From Cercis canadensis (lineage: Eukaryota; Streptophyta; Magnoliopsida; Fabales; Fabaceae): a stretch of 64,000 bases of DNA. Every line of letters begins with the position of its first letter. Positions within the stretch are counted from its first letter, which is position 1. The stretch is taken from assembly GCA_003255065.1 (NCBI GenBank), contig QAOA01007233.1, positions 1 through 64,000 on the forward strand. Direction: 5' to 3'. Under the pieces are notes generated by a model, which did no database searches, was not told the origin of the DNA, and saw only the letters and a list, made by a program, of their open reading frames with translations. The translations under genes were made by a program, and so were the position numbers. Shown here one piece after another: positions 36,951 to 50,192 of the stretch.

Positions 36951-36956
36951 TTGAAG

Positions 36957-38545
36957 TACCTCGTTATAATGGACATGTCAGTGGACACAAGACACAAGTT
37001 GCCATAGGAAACATTTATTTGGTTCCATAATCCATATGCTACAGACAAAAGCAAAATACCACGGCATAGGAGAAAGCAGACAATGCATATTTATATGAGG
37101 AAGATACATATACCATGCTGTGTATTTAGATTCTTTTAATTTATATATGTTATACATGTTCTTTTTAAGTGATTGGGCAATTTCTTAACGTGAAGTTTTA
37201 TCTTGGGACGAAAAGAAATACCCCTCAGTTTTAGTGCCAAAGAACTGAAAGCAGTCAACCCATTGAACTGAAAGCAGCCTCTCATTATTTATTGGTTACA
37301 TGACTGTCTTGTAAAAAAAAATAATGAAAAAAGATGTTTGGCTGTTTGTGCTGTACACCTACTATGTATAGAGGTGTTCAAAATATGAGTAGTACAAAAC
37401 AATTTAAGTGGGTATAATGTAGATTTAATTAAACAAAAATATTACTATATGTGCAATTGGATAGAATATCAATGTACATTTACATGGGCTTTTGTTTTGT
37501 TATCCAAATTATATTATGTTTAATCATCAAGGCATTACTGGACAATTGAGCATTGTCCGATTAATTATCTTATACTGTGGATCAATTGGCAAGGGATTAG
37601 CAGTAAACGTACTCTCGTCAACCAAAAACATAAAAAAAGATCCTTAGCAATTACTGCAGGCAATGCCTTTCTTGAATATGATATATAGATGAACATCAGA
37701 TTGTTCGGGTGACACCGACACAAATGTAGGACCATCCAAATTATATTATTTTGACTAAAATAGAAAGAATAATACTATGTTTAATCTTCAAGACACTACT
37801 GGATAAATATTAGGACAGAGTTTTCTTTCCATGTATAAACAAACACACATCACGATTATAAATTATTGTAACTCCAGTAATAAGATTTATTTAGGGCGAG
37901 TTGTTAGTTATCATTGTCATTTAAATAATTTTAAAATGTCAAATATTATTCATTGGTTTGTGAAGCCATTTGAACAATGTGGGGAAGTTATAAGCTGCAA
38001 CTCCAGATTCCTAGTCCCGTGACTCCCGTCAAATCAGGAATTAAGGGATTTGAATTCAGTCATGTTATATAACTCATGTTATAGAGATCTGAACCCAAAC
38101 ATGATTTTTTTTTTGTCATTCCTAAACCTAACCATAATTTACCACTACTAAAATACCTCATTACTAATAACTTGTGGTCTAGTTGCTCCTCCTGTAGTTG
38201 TAGGAAGTAGAAGGGTTGATATTATGAGTTTTATTCTGGTCATGCACTCCATGTTAGATAAAAAAATTATTCATGGGTCTTCACCTAACTTCTGCACGCA
38301 AAAACTTTTTAGGTTTAAAACGTGAACAAAACACATGTCCACTTAAACCTAGTGCAAAAATTTTAATTTAATTGAGAAAATGAGAGTAGAAGGATTTTAT
38401 CTTATGACCGTTTGATCAAAGAGACTCTGATACCACATCAAGAATCGATTCAACTCAAAAGCTTAAGATTTTAAGTGAATGCTCATAAATAATTTTATAT
38501 CTAACACTTCACTCCCCTTTTCAAATTTATTATGTTTCCTTGTAA
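36957..38545. repeat. segmental duplicate of the P450-4 flanks, lacking the gene
   Basis: 36957-37990 matches 51365-52115 (upstream of P450-4), starting tacctcgttataatggacat. 38110-38545 matches 55550-55740 (downstream of P450-4), starting taaccataatttacsactac. Between them P450-4 is absent and only about 120 bp of other sequence remains. The CPS gene begins 230 bp after this block, as the KSL gene follows the other copy. Confidence 0.75.
38415..38516 (-). repeat. short LTR-like fossil with tRNA-Met-type primer site
   Basis: On the minus strand a short element starting tgttagatataaaat is followed at its end by tggtatcagag, the usual primer-binding word of plant LTR elements. Related fragments lie at 36365-36450 and 50740-50945. 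It is a TRIM-like relic. Confidence 0.4.
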
Positions 38546-38771
38546 AAAAAAAAAGGAGAAAAGAAAGAAACCTTGTGATAATTGACATGTGACCCTACAC
38601 AAAGTGCATTTGACAACATTGAGACAGTAACCAAAAAAGAAAAAAGCCCAAGATACACATAATAGTGGGTGCCACAAGTGGAATCAACCAGCAAGACGAC
38701 AAGACCCACTTCTTTACTTCGCGCGAGTAGCTAAATATAATCACTCCTCTTGCGTACGCTTATAATTATAA

Positions 38772-41700
38772 ATGCAGTCTCATACACTGCAATATTCATT
38801 CAAAAAAGGATTACTTAGCAGAAATCCTACAACAAAGCATTCCATGTCTTCTAACTCATCCATGCCGCATCACCATTACTATAACACTCCTATTTGGTCT
38901 CGCTCCTCTTCTTTGCATTCTATGTTATCATCTTCTCCTATATCCTTCTCCATCCGTCACTGCTCTAATAAATCTTTTAATGGTATGTTTATTATATGTT
39001 CATCTGAACTGTCATATTTGTCATTGCCTATAAATAGAAACCGATAATTGCTTATGCTTTTACAGGGGCCCAGCAGTTGAAGGCTGGAGTCAAAGATGGG
39101 AAAAGACCTGATTTTAGGCTAAAAAGCAGCGGAATATCTGAACCACGGACTTCAAGTGAGAGGAAACAAGTATTTTTTCATTTATTTGGAAATTAATNNN
39201 NNNNNNNNNNNNNNNNNNNNNNNNNNNNNNNNNNNNNNNNNNNNNNNNNNNNNNNNNNNNNNNNNNNNNNNNNNNNNNNNNNNNNNNNNNNNNNNNNNNN
39301 NNNNNNNNNNNNNNNNNNNNNNNNNNNNNNNNNNNNNNNNNNNNNNNNNNNNNNNNNNNNNNNNNNNNNNNNNNNNNNNNNNNNNNNNNNNNNNNNNNNN
39401 NNNNNNNNNNNNNNNNNNNNNNNNNNNNNNNNNNNNNNNNNNNNNNNNNNNNNNNNNNNNNNNNNNNNNNNNNNNNNNNNNNNNNNNNNNNNNNNNNNNN
39501 NNNNNNNNNNNNNNNNNNNNNNNNNNNNNNNNNNNNNNNNNNNATCTGCAGAATCCATATCTTCATGATTCTTGCTTCCGCAGCTTACAAACTCTAATAT
39601 GGTATCAGAGCTTTGAAAATGGCAGAACACACTTCATCCTCTGTGTCTCCATCAATGGAAACTCTGAATTCCAGAAATTTTTCTTTACCTACATTTGGTC
39701 AAACCCTCACTATCAAGTTAGATCGTAGTAACTATCTGATATGGAGGAATCAATTACTTAACATAGTAATTGCAAATGGATATGAAGATATCTTGAATGG
39801 ATCTCAGGTATGTCCGGAGAAACTTCTTCAAGATTCAACCACTGGAAGTCTCACTCTGAACCCAGACTTTGTCCTTTGGCAGAGGCAAAACAGGTTAGTA
39901 ATGAGTTGGATTTATGCTTCTCTTACTGAGCAACTTATGGCTCAAATTATGGGCTACAATACGGCATATGAGATATGGAAATCTTTGGGAGACAGCTTTG
40001 CCTGTTCATCTCGTGCACGCATCATGGAGTTAAGACTCCAATTGCAGACTATTCGCAAAGGAAATCTTGGTGTGTGGGACTATATGGTCAAGATCAGAGG
40101 CATTTGTGACAATCTACGAGCAGTAGGTGAAAACGTTAGTCAAAATGATCAAATAATGGCAATCTTGGCTGGACTAGGGCCTGAATACAATCCAGTTGTA
40201 GCATATGTCAGTTTTGAGTGCATATCAGTGGAAATCTTGCAAAGCCATCTGCTTGCGTTTGAGAGCAGACTTGACAGACAGAAGTCAGTTGATGATCAAA
40301 TCTTGATTCAAGCAAATGCAGCTCAGTTTGGTCCTTTCAGAGGTAAGAAGAAGTTTAATGCTAATTCTCAGAATAAATTCTATCATGGTAACACCAATAC
40401 TGCACCAAATTCTTTCTCTGGTACTGGTCATCGTAATCAGTCTAACAATCAATCTGGTAAGTCAAGATTTGGTAATTTTGGTGGAAATGGTCAAAAACCA
40501 CAGTGTCAAATTTGTCATAAGATGGGACATTCTGCCTCTTCTTGTTGGCATCGATTTGATAATGACTTTCAACCCAAAACTTCAACTGGAAATTCTTCTC
40601 AACAACAAGCTTCTCAGGCATTGATGGCTACCACTGGTCAGATGGAAGACACTCCTTGGTTCCTTGATACTGGGGCTACGCATCATGTCACTGCTGACTT
40701 GGGTAATTTGTCTCTTCATAATCCATTTGCTGGGGATGAGAAAGTCACAGTTGGAAATGGTAAGCAACTTCCTGTTATGCATACTGGTAGTACTTCCATT
40801 CCTACTGCTAGGAGACCTTTATTACTTAATCAAGTCTTACATGTGCCTAAGATAAGTGCAAATTTGGTTAGTGTTCAGAAATTATGTCGAGATAATAGCA
40901 TCTATGTTGAGTTTTATCCTGATTATTTTCTTGTGAAGGATCAGAAAACCAAAGAGGTACTGCTGCAAGGAACTCTTAAGCAAGGACTCTACAAGGTTAT
41001 GACTTCCTACATTCCTGCTAGTTCTTCATCTGCTCCTTCTATAGCAGCCTATCAAACATTTGTTTCCTCTCCACAGACCTCCAATTCTGTGCTACAACTT
41101 TGGCACAATAGATTAGGTCATCCTTCCATTGATGTACTAAATAAAATCATGTCTGCCCATGGTTTAGCTCGTTTTACTGTCAATAAACTTACCATTTGTA
41201 GTTCTTGTCAGTTGGCTAAAAGCCATAAATTGCCTTTTGTACAGTCACATTCTAAAGCAATAAAGCCTTTTGACTTAGTGCATGCTGATCTCTGGGGTTC
41301 TCCCTCTTGTAGTTCAGTTAATGGTGCCTGCTATTTCTTGCTATTGATTGATGATTGTACTCGATATTCTTGGATTTATTTACTGCAGTCCAAGAGTGAT
41401 ACTCTTGACATGTTTCTGAGGTTTCAAGCTATGGTTAAAACTCAATTTGAGGCCAATATTAAAGTCATTCAGTCAGATTTTGGGGGGGAATTTGCAGCTT
41501 TTGACCAGATGGTTAAGGCATCAGGCATCCATCATAGGTTCTCCTGCCCCCATACTCCACAGCAGAATGGTCGAGTTGAAAGAAAAAATCGCCACATTGT
41601 GGAGACAGGGTTATCCTTGTTGATTACTGCTGGCATGCCTGCTAAGTACTGGACTTTTGCCTTTCAAACAGCAGTTCAGCTTATTAATAGAATGCCTACA

Positions 41701-44700
41701 GCAGTGCTTCAATTTCAATCTCCATATGAACTACTATATCATAAACCTCCTGACCTCACTCAAGTCAAGACCTTTGGGTGTCTCTGCTTTCCATACCTTC
41801 GACCCTATCGAGCTCATAAGCTTGAGAACAGATCAGCTACTTGTTGTTTTCTGGGACACAGTAATAAACACAAGGGTTTTCTGTGTATGGACACTAGCAC
41901 TAAGAGGATTTATATTTCTCGTCATGTAGTGTTTGTAGAGACTGTGTTTCCTTTCAAAGCTCCAGTCTCTCAACCCTCTCAGTCCATGGTTTCAGATTGC
42001 TCTATTCCTGTCTCCTTGCCTCCTCCTCCTGCTTGGCAGTCTCCATCTGTTCCTTCTGATAGGCCTACTGTCTCTACTCAGAGTACTTCAGCTTCACAGT
42101 CACCTGTCTCTTCTGGTTCAGCATCTCCTGCTTCTCTTGAGTCACATGAGTCTGTGTCTGAGGTCCCTCAGGATATTGCAGCTGTGTCTCTTCCTTCACG
42201 CATGGTTACTAGGAGTCAGAATGGCATTTTTAAGCCAAAGGCTTATACCACTCAACATTCACTTCTCTCTGCAGAACCCTCTACTTATAAGCAGGCACTC
42301 CAGTTTCCCTGCTGGGTGGATGCCATGACAGCTGAAATCAAGGCCTTACATCTCAATCACACTTGGGATTTGGTGCCTTGGCCTACTCATAAGAATATTG
42401 TGGGCTGTAGATGGATTTACAAGGTCAAGTATAAGGCAGATGGCAGTATTGAAAGATACAAGGCCAGGTTAGTTGCTCAAGGGTTTACACAGTCCTATGG
42501 AGTAGATTATTTTGACACTTTCAGTCCTGTGGTTAAACCTGCAACCATTCGTATTATTCTTACCCTGGCCTTGGCTTATAATTGGCATATTCAGCAGTTA
42601 GATGTTAATAATGCTTTCCTTAATGGTGACTTACATGAGGAAGTTTACATGAGGCAGCCTCCTGGCTTTGAAGATGCTCACTATCCTCAGCATGTCTGCA
42701 AATTAAAAAAGGCCTTGTATGGTTTAAAGCAGGCTCCTCGAGCTTGGTTCACCAAGTTGAAAACAACTCTCCTGGCTTGGGGTTTTATCTGCACTTACTC
42801 AGATAATTCTCTCTTTGTGCTTCGTGTTGCAGGACATGTGGTCTTTCTGTTAGTCTATGTTGATGATATCATCATCACTGGCTCCAATGTCCTCTTTATT
42901 CGCAAATTGATTAGAGAACTTAATCACATGTTTGCTTTAAAAGACTTAGGTCAGTTACACTATTTTCTGGGGATTGAAACAATTTGGTCTCCTCAGCATC
43001 TTCACCTGTCTCAGTCTAAGTACATTCTGGACTTGCTGCAGAAGACAGGTCTTCGTGATGCCAAGCCTGTAGCCACTCCTATGGTAAGCTCTCATATCCT
43101 CTCTAAGAGTGAAGGTCTCTCACTCANACACAATTGCAATGATTGTCAGACGTAAAGAAAGACAAAAAATACATATTCTGCCTCAAAATTTCCCTTCACA
43201 TGCATCGAATACGTATGTAGATAGTAATACCTTCAATATAAATTCTGCTTCCTGTAATTCGTAACTGGGAAGAAATACAACTTCAACCTGTCGAAATATA
43301 AATGGTGGAACAAAAAAATGTTGTTAAATTATCATTCGAGATATTTTAAAGACCCCATCATACTTTTAGCAGAAAGCACAAGAATAAATTAGAATCTCAA
43401 ATTACTTTAAAAAAATCACTAAGTGGGATATTGCTGCTTTCTGATGGCCTTTGAATGGAGGCCCAAATCTGCACAAAAACGCAGAAATATTTTTTTTAAG
43501 AAAAAAAAGATAGAAGATTGGATTTTACAACTCTTCATACCAAAACAAGTGGAAGGGATAGGTAACAGATTACCTTCTCAATATCTCTTCTCAGAGTAGC
43601 TTCCAATTTTTTTTCGGGTGACTGTGTAAGCAAAATGGAGTTCAAACTTTTTTCGAATGGCAGTTGTAATGCTATGTTAGACATTAGAATAAAACACATA
43701 CCCTTGTTTTGTCACGCACAACAAACATCAACGTTATTTTACGTGGTTTATTACAAAATCGTTTCATGACCTAAAACATATTAAAGAAATGTGTTAAAGA
43801 AAAGGCTTATATATAGTGAGAAATTTGCTCTACAGTTACTTTTAGAAATTACTTTTCCTGCCAAAATGTACATATACCTGCTGAAATACAGCTCTCAAAA
43901 GAGGCCTACTTCCAGCCTGTTCACGGCCAATGTCATGACACCACCTAGACAAAGAAAAAAAANCATATACCGGCTGCTGATCAACTTGCTGATGTTCTTA
44001 CTAAACCACTCTCAACCTTGGCTTTTCAAACTAATCGTCGCAAACTCACTGTGCTTCCCTGCCCCCTGAGTTTGAGGGGGGATGTTAGAAGTAAGAAGGT
44101 TGAGGTCTTTGATGGCAGTTAGGTATTATTAGTTAACTATGGTTAGGCAGTTAGTTGACTATAGTTAATGTAACTCAGGTGGTTATCCAGCTAAGCATGG
44201 TTAGCCAGCTAAGTAAGGTTATTTTAGAAAGTTAGTTTGTTAATTCAACTGCCTTTGCTGAGCTGGCAGTTGCTATATATGTGTATGATACACGTGAATG
44301 AAGATTCATTAGTTCAGAGTATTCATTTTACTCTTTCTTTTACTGAAGCTTTCCCTTCCTCTTCTCTCTCTCTCGTATCTCATTTTCTTGCTTAATTTCT
44401 CTGATTTCTGATATGGTTTCTGCTGCATAACCTATCTGCAGAATCCATATCTTCATGATTCTTGCTTCCGCAGCTTACAAACTCTAATATTAATACCATT
44501 ACTGCGTTTAAGAATAGGTCTTGAAACAATTTACCATGATTTTGCTGAAAGTGCAGAGGTTTCAAATAAGGGCTCTGTGGTGAATGAGATTAGAAAAAGG
44601 GTTGATGCAATAAAATTGATTCTGGGGTCTATGGATGAGGGAGAGGAAAGCATCTCAGGCTCAGCTTATCACACAGCATGGGTTGCTCTAGTGGAAGATG

Positions 44701-47700
44701 TTAATGGGAGTGGTGCCCCTCAATTCCCTTCTTCACTTCAATGGATTATCAACAATCAGCTTCCAGATGGTTCATGGGGTGACAGTGGAATATTCTTAGC
44801 TTATGATCGCCTACTTTGCACGCTGGCTTCTGACTTCCAGATGGTTCATGGGGTGACAGGGGAATATTCTTAGCTTATGATCGCCTACTTTGCACGCTGG
44901 CTTCTGTTATTGCATTGAGATTTTGGAATGTTCATCCTAAAAAGTCAGACAAAGGTCACCAACATAAATATGACGCTTTGAATATGATTACCCCCAAATC
45001 TATTTGTATAATTTACCACTCCTACGTATGCATTTAACTTTGACAATATTGCTCAAAACATGACATTTAATTCCCTAAAATTTCTAGATCAATTTCTTGA
45101 ATAATGCAATTTTAAAAAATATTTGCATCAATATCACTATTTTCAAACTAATTCCACTACTACGATTCTTTTTTATTTTTTTTAATATTATTTATGTTAT
45201 TACACAATTCTACATGTTACACATAAATGGAGTTGCATAATTAAATAAATGACGCCATTCATATGTAGGATCTCCACTAGTGGCATCATTTGCCAAATGG
45301 CGCCACTAGTGGGCCATTACCTTTGTTATCCAATTCCAATTTTGCGTACTAGGTGGGATGTGTGGGACCTCTTCTTTATTGTGCAACAACAAAAGAAATA
45401 AAAAAAAAAAAGAATACAAGACAACGGCACTCGGTCATTGAATTAGTTTAAAAACAGCGGTATTGATAAAATTATTTTTGAAAACTGCATTATTCAAGAA
45501 ATTGATCCAAAGTTTCCTACATGGCCCTGTATTGAAAATTTATCAATTAAAAGATTTTTTTAGAGTTTTTTTTTTAATTTTTTTTTTATAATAACATATG
45601 ATCTTTTATGAGATCAATCTTATGCATGTTCTACTGATATACATATATAGGCCTTAAATTCTTCAGACAGAATATAAACAAACTTGAAAAGGAGAACAGA
45701 GAGCATATGACGTGTGGCTTTGAAACGATTTTGCCAGCACTTCTCCAAATGGCACAGAGTTTAAGCATTGAAGTTCCTGATGACTTTCCTTCCTTAAAAG
45801 AAATATGTGAGAAAAGAAATGAGAAGCTCAGAAGGTAAATTAGTAGCTTCTCAACTCAAACTTCGGGCACATATCAATCATAGTTCCTTCTTTCTTTTTA
45901 TTATACACCGATTACGTTACAAAATTTTTTAAATGTAATTTTGGAATAGAATACCGAGGGATATAATTCATGAAGTGCCCACATCATTGCTCTTTAGCTT
46001 GGAATCGATTCCAGGGTTGGAATGGAGAAAGCTTATAAAACTGCAGAGCCAAGATGGGTCCTTCTTGTTCTGTCCATCCTCCACTGCCTTTGCCTTCATC
46101 CAAACCAAGGATGAAAATTGCCTCACATACTTAAACAACGTTGTTAGCAAGTTCAATGGGGGAGGTATGCTGCTTTATCTTAATCAACACAGTAAATAGA
46201 CAAGTTCAAAACTCTTTAATTGACGTTAATTCCAACAATGCCCAATTTAAGGAAAAAAAAATTCATTTTATTTATGGAAGTGCCAATTATTTTTTAATAT
46301 AAAATAGGGTTATATAGTTATAAAAAAATTATAAGTATTCTACTGGAATATGTGGTTACAAAGTACAAACCAAATTGAAATAATAGAACCCACTTACAAT
46401 AAATAAATTAAAGTTATCTCCTTCAATACTAACTTCATTGTCATATATTGCAGTCCCAGATTTCTATCCAATAGATTTATTTGAACGAATATGGGCTGTT
46501 GATCGATTGGAGCGCTTAGGTATTTCGAGATACTTTCAACAAGAGATCAAAGAGTTTATGAATTATATTCACAGGTAATTTCCTACTTTTTATCCATTGC
46601 TTGATGGGAAATAGGAGAGAGAATCATTACCAAGCATGCGTAAAGAGTTTATGGACTATAGTATCATTTTCATAGAAAATTTCTTTTCCAAAGAAAATTT
46701 TCGCATTGGCCAATATGGACTTAACTGCTTTAGAAATATCTAAATCTTTCACAGCTTAGATTATTCTTCAAGTTTTCAAAATCTTTCATTGGCCAAGGGA
46801 CATTTATATTCACATAAAAATGTTTTTCTTTCACAATTATGTAAAAGTTAATAGGAAAGGTAAATGAAATCAAAAGGTTGCTATTTCACATCGATTATTT
46901 GACCATATATACAAGAGACAGGGCACCAAAATGTCACCATAATTATTCACGAGACTTTAATGCAAAATTGTTTTTATGTGTCTATATAGAAGTAATACTC
47001 CAAGATATATAAATATTTCTCATTCCATGTGCCCCCCTGACTTTTACCTCGTATTTAGCAGAATAGAATAGAATAGATAGAGCACCTAAAACCTGAGGAA
47101 CAAGTATTATTAATTTTCAGATATTGGACCGAGAAAGGTATCGGGTGGACAAGGTTCTCGGAGTTCCCAGACCTTGATGATACAGCAATGGGATTCAGAT
47201 TACTGAGATTACATGGTCATCAAGTTTCAGCTAGTAAGTCCAATATTCTGCTAAGTGCTAATGTTACAATATTATTTTATATCAGAATATCTTACCATAT
47301 CAAATTGCAACACTATTAATGTAATTTTTCCAAAAAAAAAAAATAGTTTAATTTCATAGTTGACAGATGTATTTCAGAATTTCAAGAGAGGCGATAAATT
47401 TTTCTGCATGCCTGGGCAGTCAAATGAAGCAGTGACAGTAATGTTTAATTTGTATAGAGCTTCTCAACTACAATTCCCAGGAGAGAAAGTTCTTGAGGAT
47501 GCCAAGAACTTCACAACCAAAATCTTGACTGAGAAAAGAGCTTCTAATGAGCTTTTAGATAAATGGGTCATAGCCAAGGATATAACCGGTGAGGTATGAT
47601 GTCAAAGCAATATCCATAAAATGGATTTGAGGAGCAAACATGATATAAAAACCAAACCTTATTAGCATAAATTACAATTATAATATGAATTAACAAATAT

Positions 47701-50192
47701 TTAACAATGATTTATAAGGCAGAAAAATCTTAATGATATGTGTAAATATTTTTCTGTGTACTAACCAAAATCACAGGTGGGTTTTGCATTGGACATTCCA
47801 TGGTATGTGAGTTTGCCACGAATTGAGACTAGATTTTACTTAGAACAATATGGGGGTGAAGATGATGTCTGGATTTCCAAAACCCTTTACAGGTATATAC
47901 ATTTTTCTTGAATCTTTATTAAAAGACAACTCAGTCTCTTTTAAATATAAAAGATTGTTTAAATTTGTGAGTCTTTCTTATTTCGTTTTACTCAAATTAT
48001 TTATTTAAATAGGACTATTTTCTTAATCAACGTTAGGTAGCTAGAAGTATTTTTTTTTTATTCTGACATTTATAAAATAATTAAAATTGATTTAACAAAT
48101 ATTTATAGTAACACGCATGGTGCCAAGAAACAAAGTCATACAACCAAATTAGATAACACAATACACTTGAAAATTGAAAGTTATCCAGGGTCTGTGGCTT
48201 TTTAGAATATGTTATGCTTTAAGATTGTTATATTTTATTGTGTTGAAAATTATTTTATTTCTTTCTTTATGCATATTCTAAATCACAATTGTTTGTTTTA
48301 CAGGTTGCACAAAGTTAGCAATAACATTTATCGTGAACTAGGAAAATTAGACTACAACAGTTGCCAAGCATTGCATCGTACAGAATGGGAAAGGATTCAA
48401 GAGTAAGAATACTATGGACTTTTCTACATCTCTCTACAGATACATACATACATACATACATATGTATACCAGTTTGAAATTAAACCATGTGCTTGGCCAT
48501 GCTATGCTATTATTTATAGGTGGCACTCAGAATCTGGACTTGAACAGTTCGGATTAAGCAGAAAAAAGATTCTATTGGTATATTTTTTGGCAGCAGCCAG
48601 CATTTTTGAGCCAAAGAGGTCTCAAGAAAGACTTACTTGGGTCCAAACCATGGCCTTAGTTGAGACTATTACATCCACTTATGATGACCAGGAACATAGG
48701 ACTGCCTTTGTGCATGAGTTCACTCACAGCATTATTAAAGGGTAAATTACCAAAACTACCTCTTAGCTAAGCCATTAGATATCTTAAACGTTTATGCTGA
48801 AGGAAAAGGAGACTTTTTATTATTAAGTTTTATCATCGGAATCTTTTTTTTTAAACAAAAAAAATATTTATGATATTTTAATTGAAATTATTAAGTGGAC
48901 CCAAAAAAATTAAGAAATTATTATTTAAAAAATGCAATTCTGATTATCTAGCGATTGATGTTAAATTTCTAGATGTTTTATCTATGCAAATATAACTATC
49001 TATGTTTTATGACATCTCAAATGCTCCTATCTTGTGAACTAAATACATAGTGACAAACTAAACATTTTTTTTTTTGTAGTTTTAAGGAAATTTATTTTTT
49101 GTAGGTGCTAGTACCAAGGTTCGAAACTTAGTTAGTTTAGGTGAATCTATTGTATCCTGATCATCATACAAAACCCTTGGAACTTATAATGATACAATAA
49201 ACATAGCACAACTATTCTAAATAATATTCTAAAAGGTTGAATTCCCAGTTTAAATATTCGTGCCCCAATATTTTTTAACTAAAAAATCTAACTTCCTCTA
49301 TTTGATAGCCTAAAAAGGAACTAACTATATAGTACTTATGCACTTGTCTTGCAGATGGCTGAACACCAACAAGAGCAAGGAGGAGCTTGTGGGGACTTTA
49401 CTAGGAACATTACTTCATCTTTCCCTGAGCTCACCTACACCTTGTCTTGAAACTATTCATGATATAGTAAGTATGTCCTAATAAAATTGACGACGTTACT
49501 GTTATACAATAACTTCTGTATAATATTCCTGTATTAAGTTGTCAAAAAAAGAAAATATGACTACAAAGGTATATGCAATGTTTTGATCTAGGGTTTTATA
49601 CTGTGTTTCATTTTTTACCTTTTTTTTTTAATAATTATAGTGGGAAAATTGGCTATTGAGATGGCAAAGTGAAGGGGATAGGTGCCAAGGGGAAGCAGAG
49701 CTGCTAGTAAAAATGATAACTTTAATGGCTGGGTATATAATTTCGCAAGAGCAAGAACACAGTTCTGAATACCAACAACTCTGTCAACTCGCTAACCGAC
49801 TTTGCCATCGATTACGTTACCTCCGTAAGAACAAGGTAAGAGGTAACAAGTGTGATTAACTAACGTTGAAGAAAAAAATAGCACTACTACTTTAGAAAAC
49901 AGGATTATTCTTTGGGCTAATTTGAGTTAGTATTGGTTTCTATATGTAAATTCAGGAGTCTTATGGTAATGGCAGCTGCAACATGAACACAAGCGGCATA
50001 TCCACCCTTCAAATAGAGTCCGAAATGCAAGAACTGGTGAAATTGGTGCTCCAAAGTTCCTCAAACGGAATTGACTCCAACATCAAGAACACATTCCTCA
50101 TAGTGACAAAGAGCTTTTACTATTCAGCCTACTGTGATCCAAACACTATCAACTTCCACATTGCCAAAGTCCTCTTTGAGCGAGTGGTGTAA
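38772..50192 (+). CDS. class II diterpene synthase, CPS type (frame broken in exon 3)
   Basis: Plastid enzyme type that protonates geranylgeranyl diphosphate to a bicyclic copalyl-type diphosphate. Fourteen exons: 38772-38982, 39066-39155, 44557-44954, 45651-45834, 45950-46164, 46454-46574, 47121-47233, 47367-47593, 47777-47892, 48304-48402, 48520-48741, 49355-49466, 49641-49835, 49956-50192; splice phases agree except in exon 3. Exons 1-2 encode a Ser-rich transit peptide. The class II motif DLDD is at 47170-47181; no DDxxD is present, as expected. Where gibberellin ent-CPS has His (LLHS) it has Phe (LLFSLE), for Asn (VPN) it has Asp (VPDFYP), and for the Mg-inhibition His (FEH) it has Arg (FERIW). 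This suggests specialised, not gibberellin, metabolism. Without the 74-bp exon-3 repeat the coding length would be the normal 821 aa; as written the frame ends in exon 3. Intron 2 holds a Copia element. Confidence 0.88.
39198..44489 (+). mobile_element. Ty1/Copia retrotransposon in CPS intron 2
   Basis: The right LTR is 44083-44489 (407 bp, tgttaga..tctaata). The left LTR is mostly a 346-N run (39198-39543) followed by 56 bp identical to the end of the right LTR. Target duplication ttaat (39193-39197, 44490-44494). A tRNA-Met primer site tggtatcagagc lies at 39600-39611, and a purine tract precedes the right LTR. Parts in Copia order: gag with a CCHC knuckle, protease (DTGATHH), integrase, reverse transcriptase (YVDDIIIT) and the end of RNase H. 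One long frame starts at 39619. It looks young. It carries one interruption, an 835-bp foreign host-gene segment set between two Ns, so as assembled it is not whole. Confidence 0.9.
43128..43962 (-). pseudogene. RHD3/SEY1-like GTPase gene fragment, misplaced
   Basis: Between the single Ns at 43127 and 43963, five exons of a ROOT HAIR DEFECTIVE 3-type (atlastin-like) dynamin GTPase read on the minus strand with introns in place: 43878-43944 ([20 protein letters not shown]), 43702-43770 ([16 protein letters not shown]), 43574-43621 ([16 protein letters not shown]), 43406-43468 ([20 protein letters not shown]) and 43231-43287 ([19 protein letters not shown]). All have consensus acceptors and donors. 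In the family these segments are consecutive in the GTPase domain, which fuses ER tubules. The piece shows no stop within exons and looks like part of a live gene from elsewhere. It is most simply a contig placed wrongly during scaffolding. 43128-43230 is unassigned. Confidence 0.8.
44760..44907 (+). repeat. 74-bp tandem duplication inside CPS exon 3
   Basis: cttccagatggttcatgggg..ctggcttctg occurs at 44760-44833 and 44834-44907 with one visible mismatch (acagtgg against acagggg). 74 is not a multiple of three, so the reading frame changes and a stop follows within the second copy. No N lies next to it. Confidence 0.9.
44955..45650 (+). other. CPS intron 3
   Basis: Intron between splice sites G|gtcacc and atatag|GC. 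It contains a repeat with agtggcgcc/ggcgccact words (45250-45330), as found in small Mutator-like plant repeats, but no clear ends. Confidence 0.5.

Noticed and set aside
39114-39728. Long open frames over the N run
   Set aside because: They consist mainly of unknown residues over the masked LTR.
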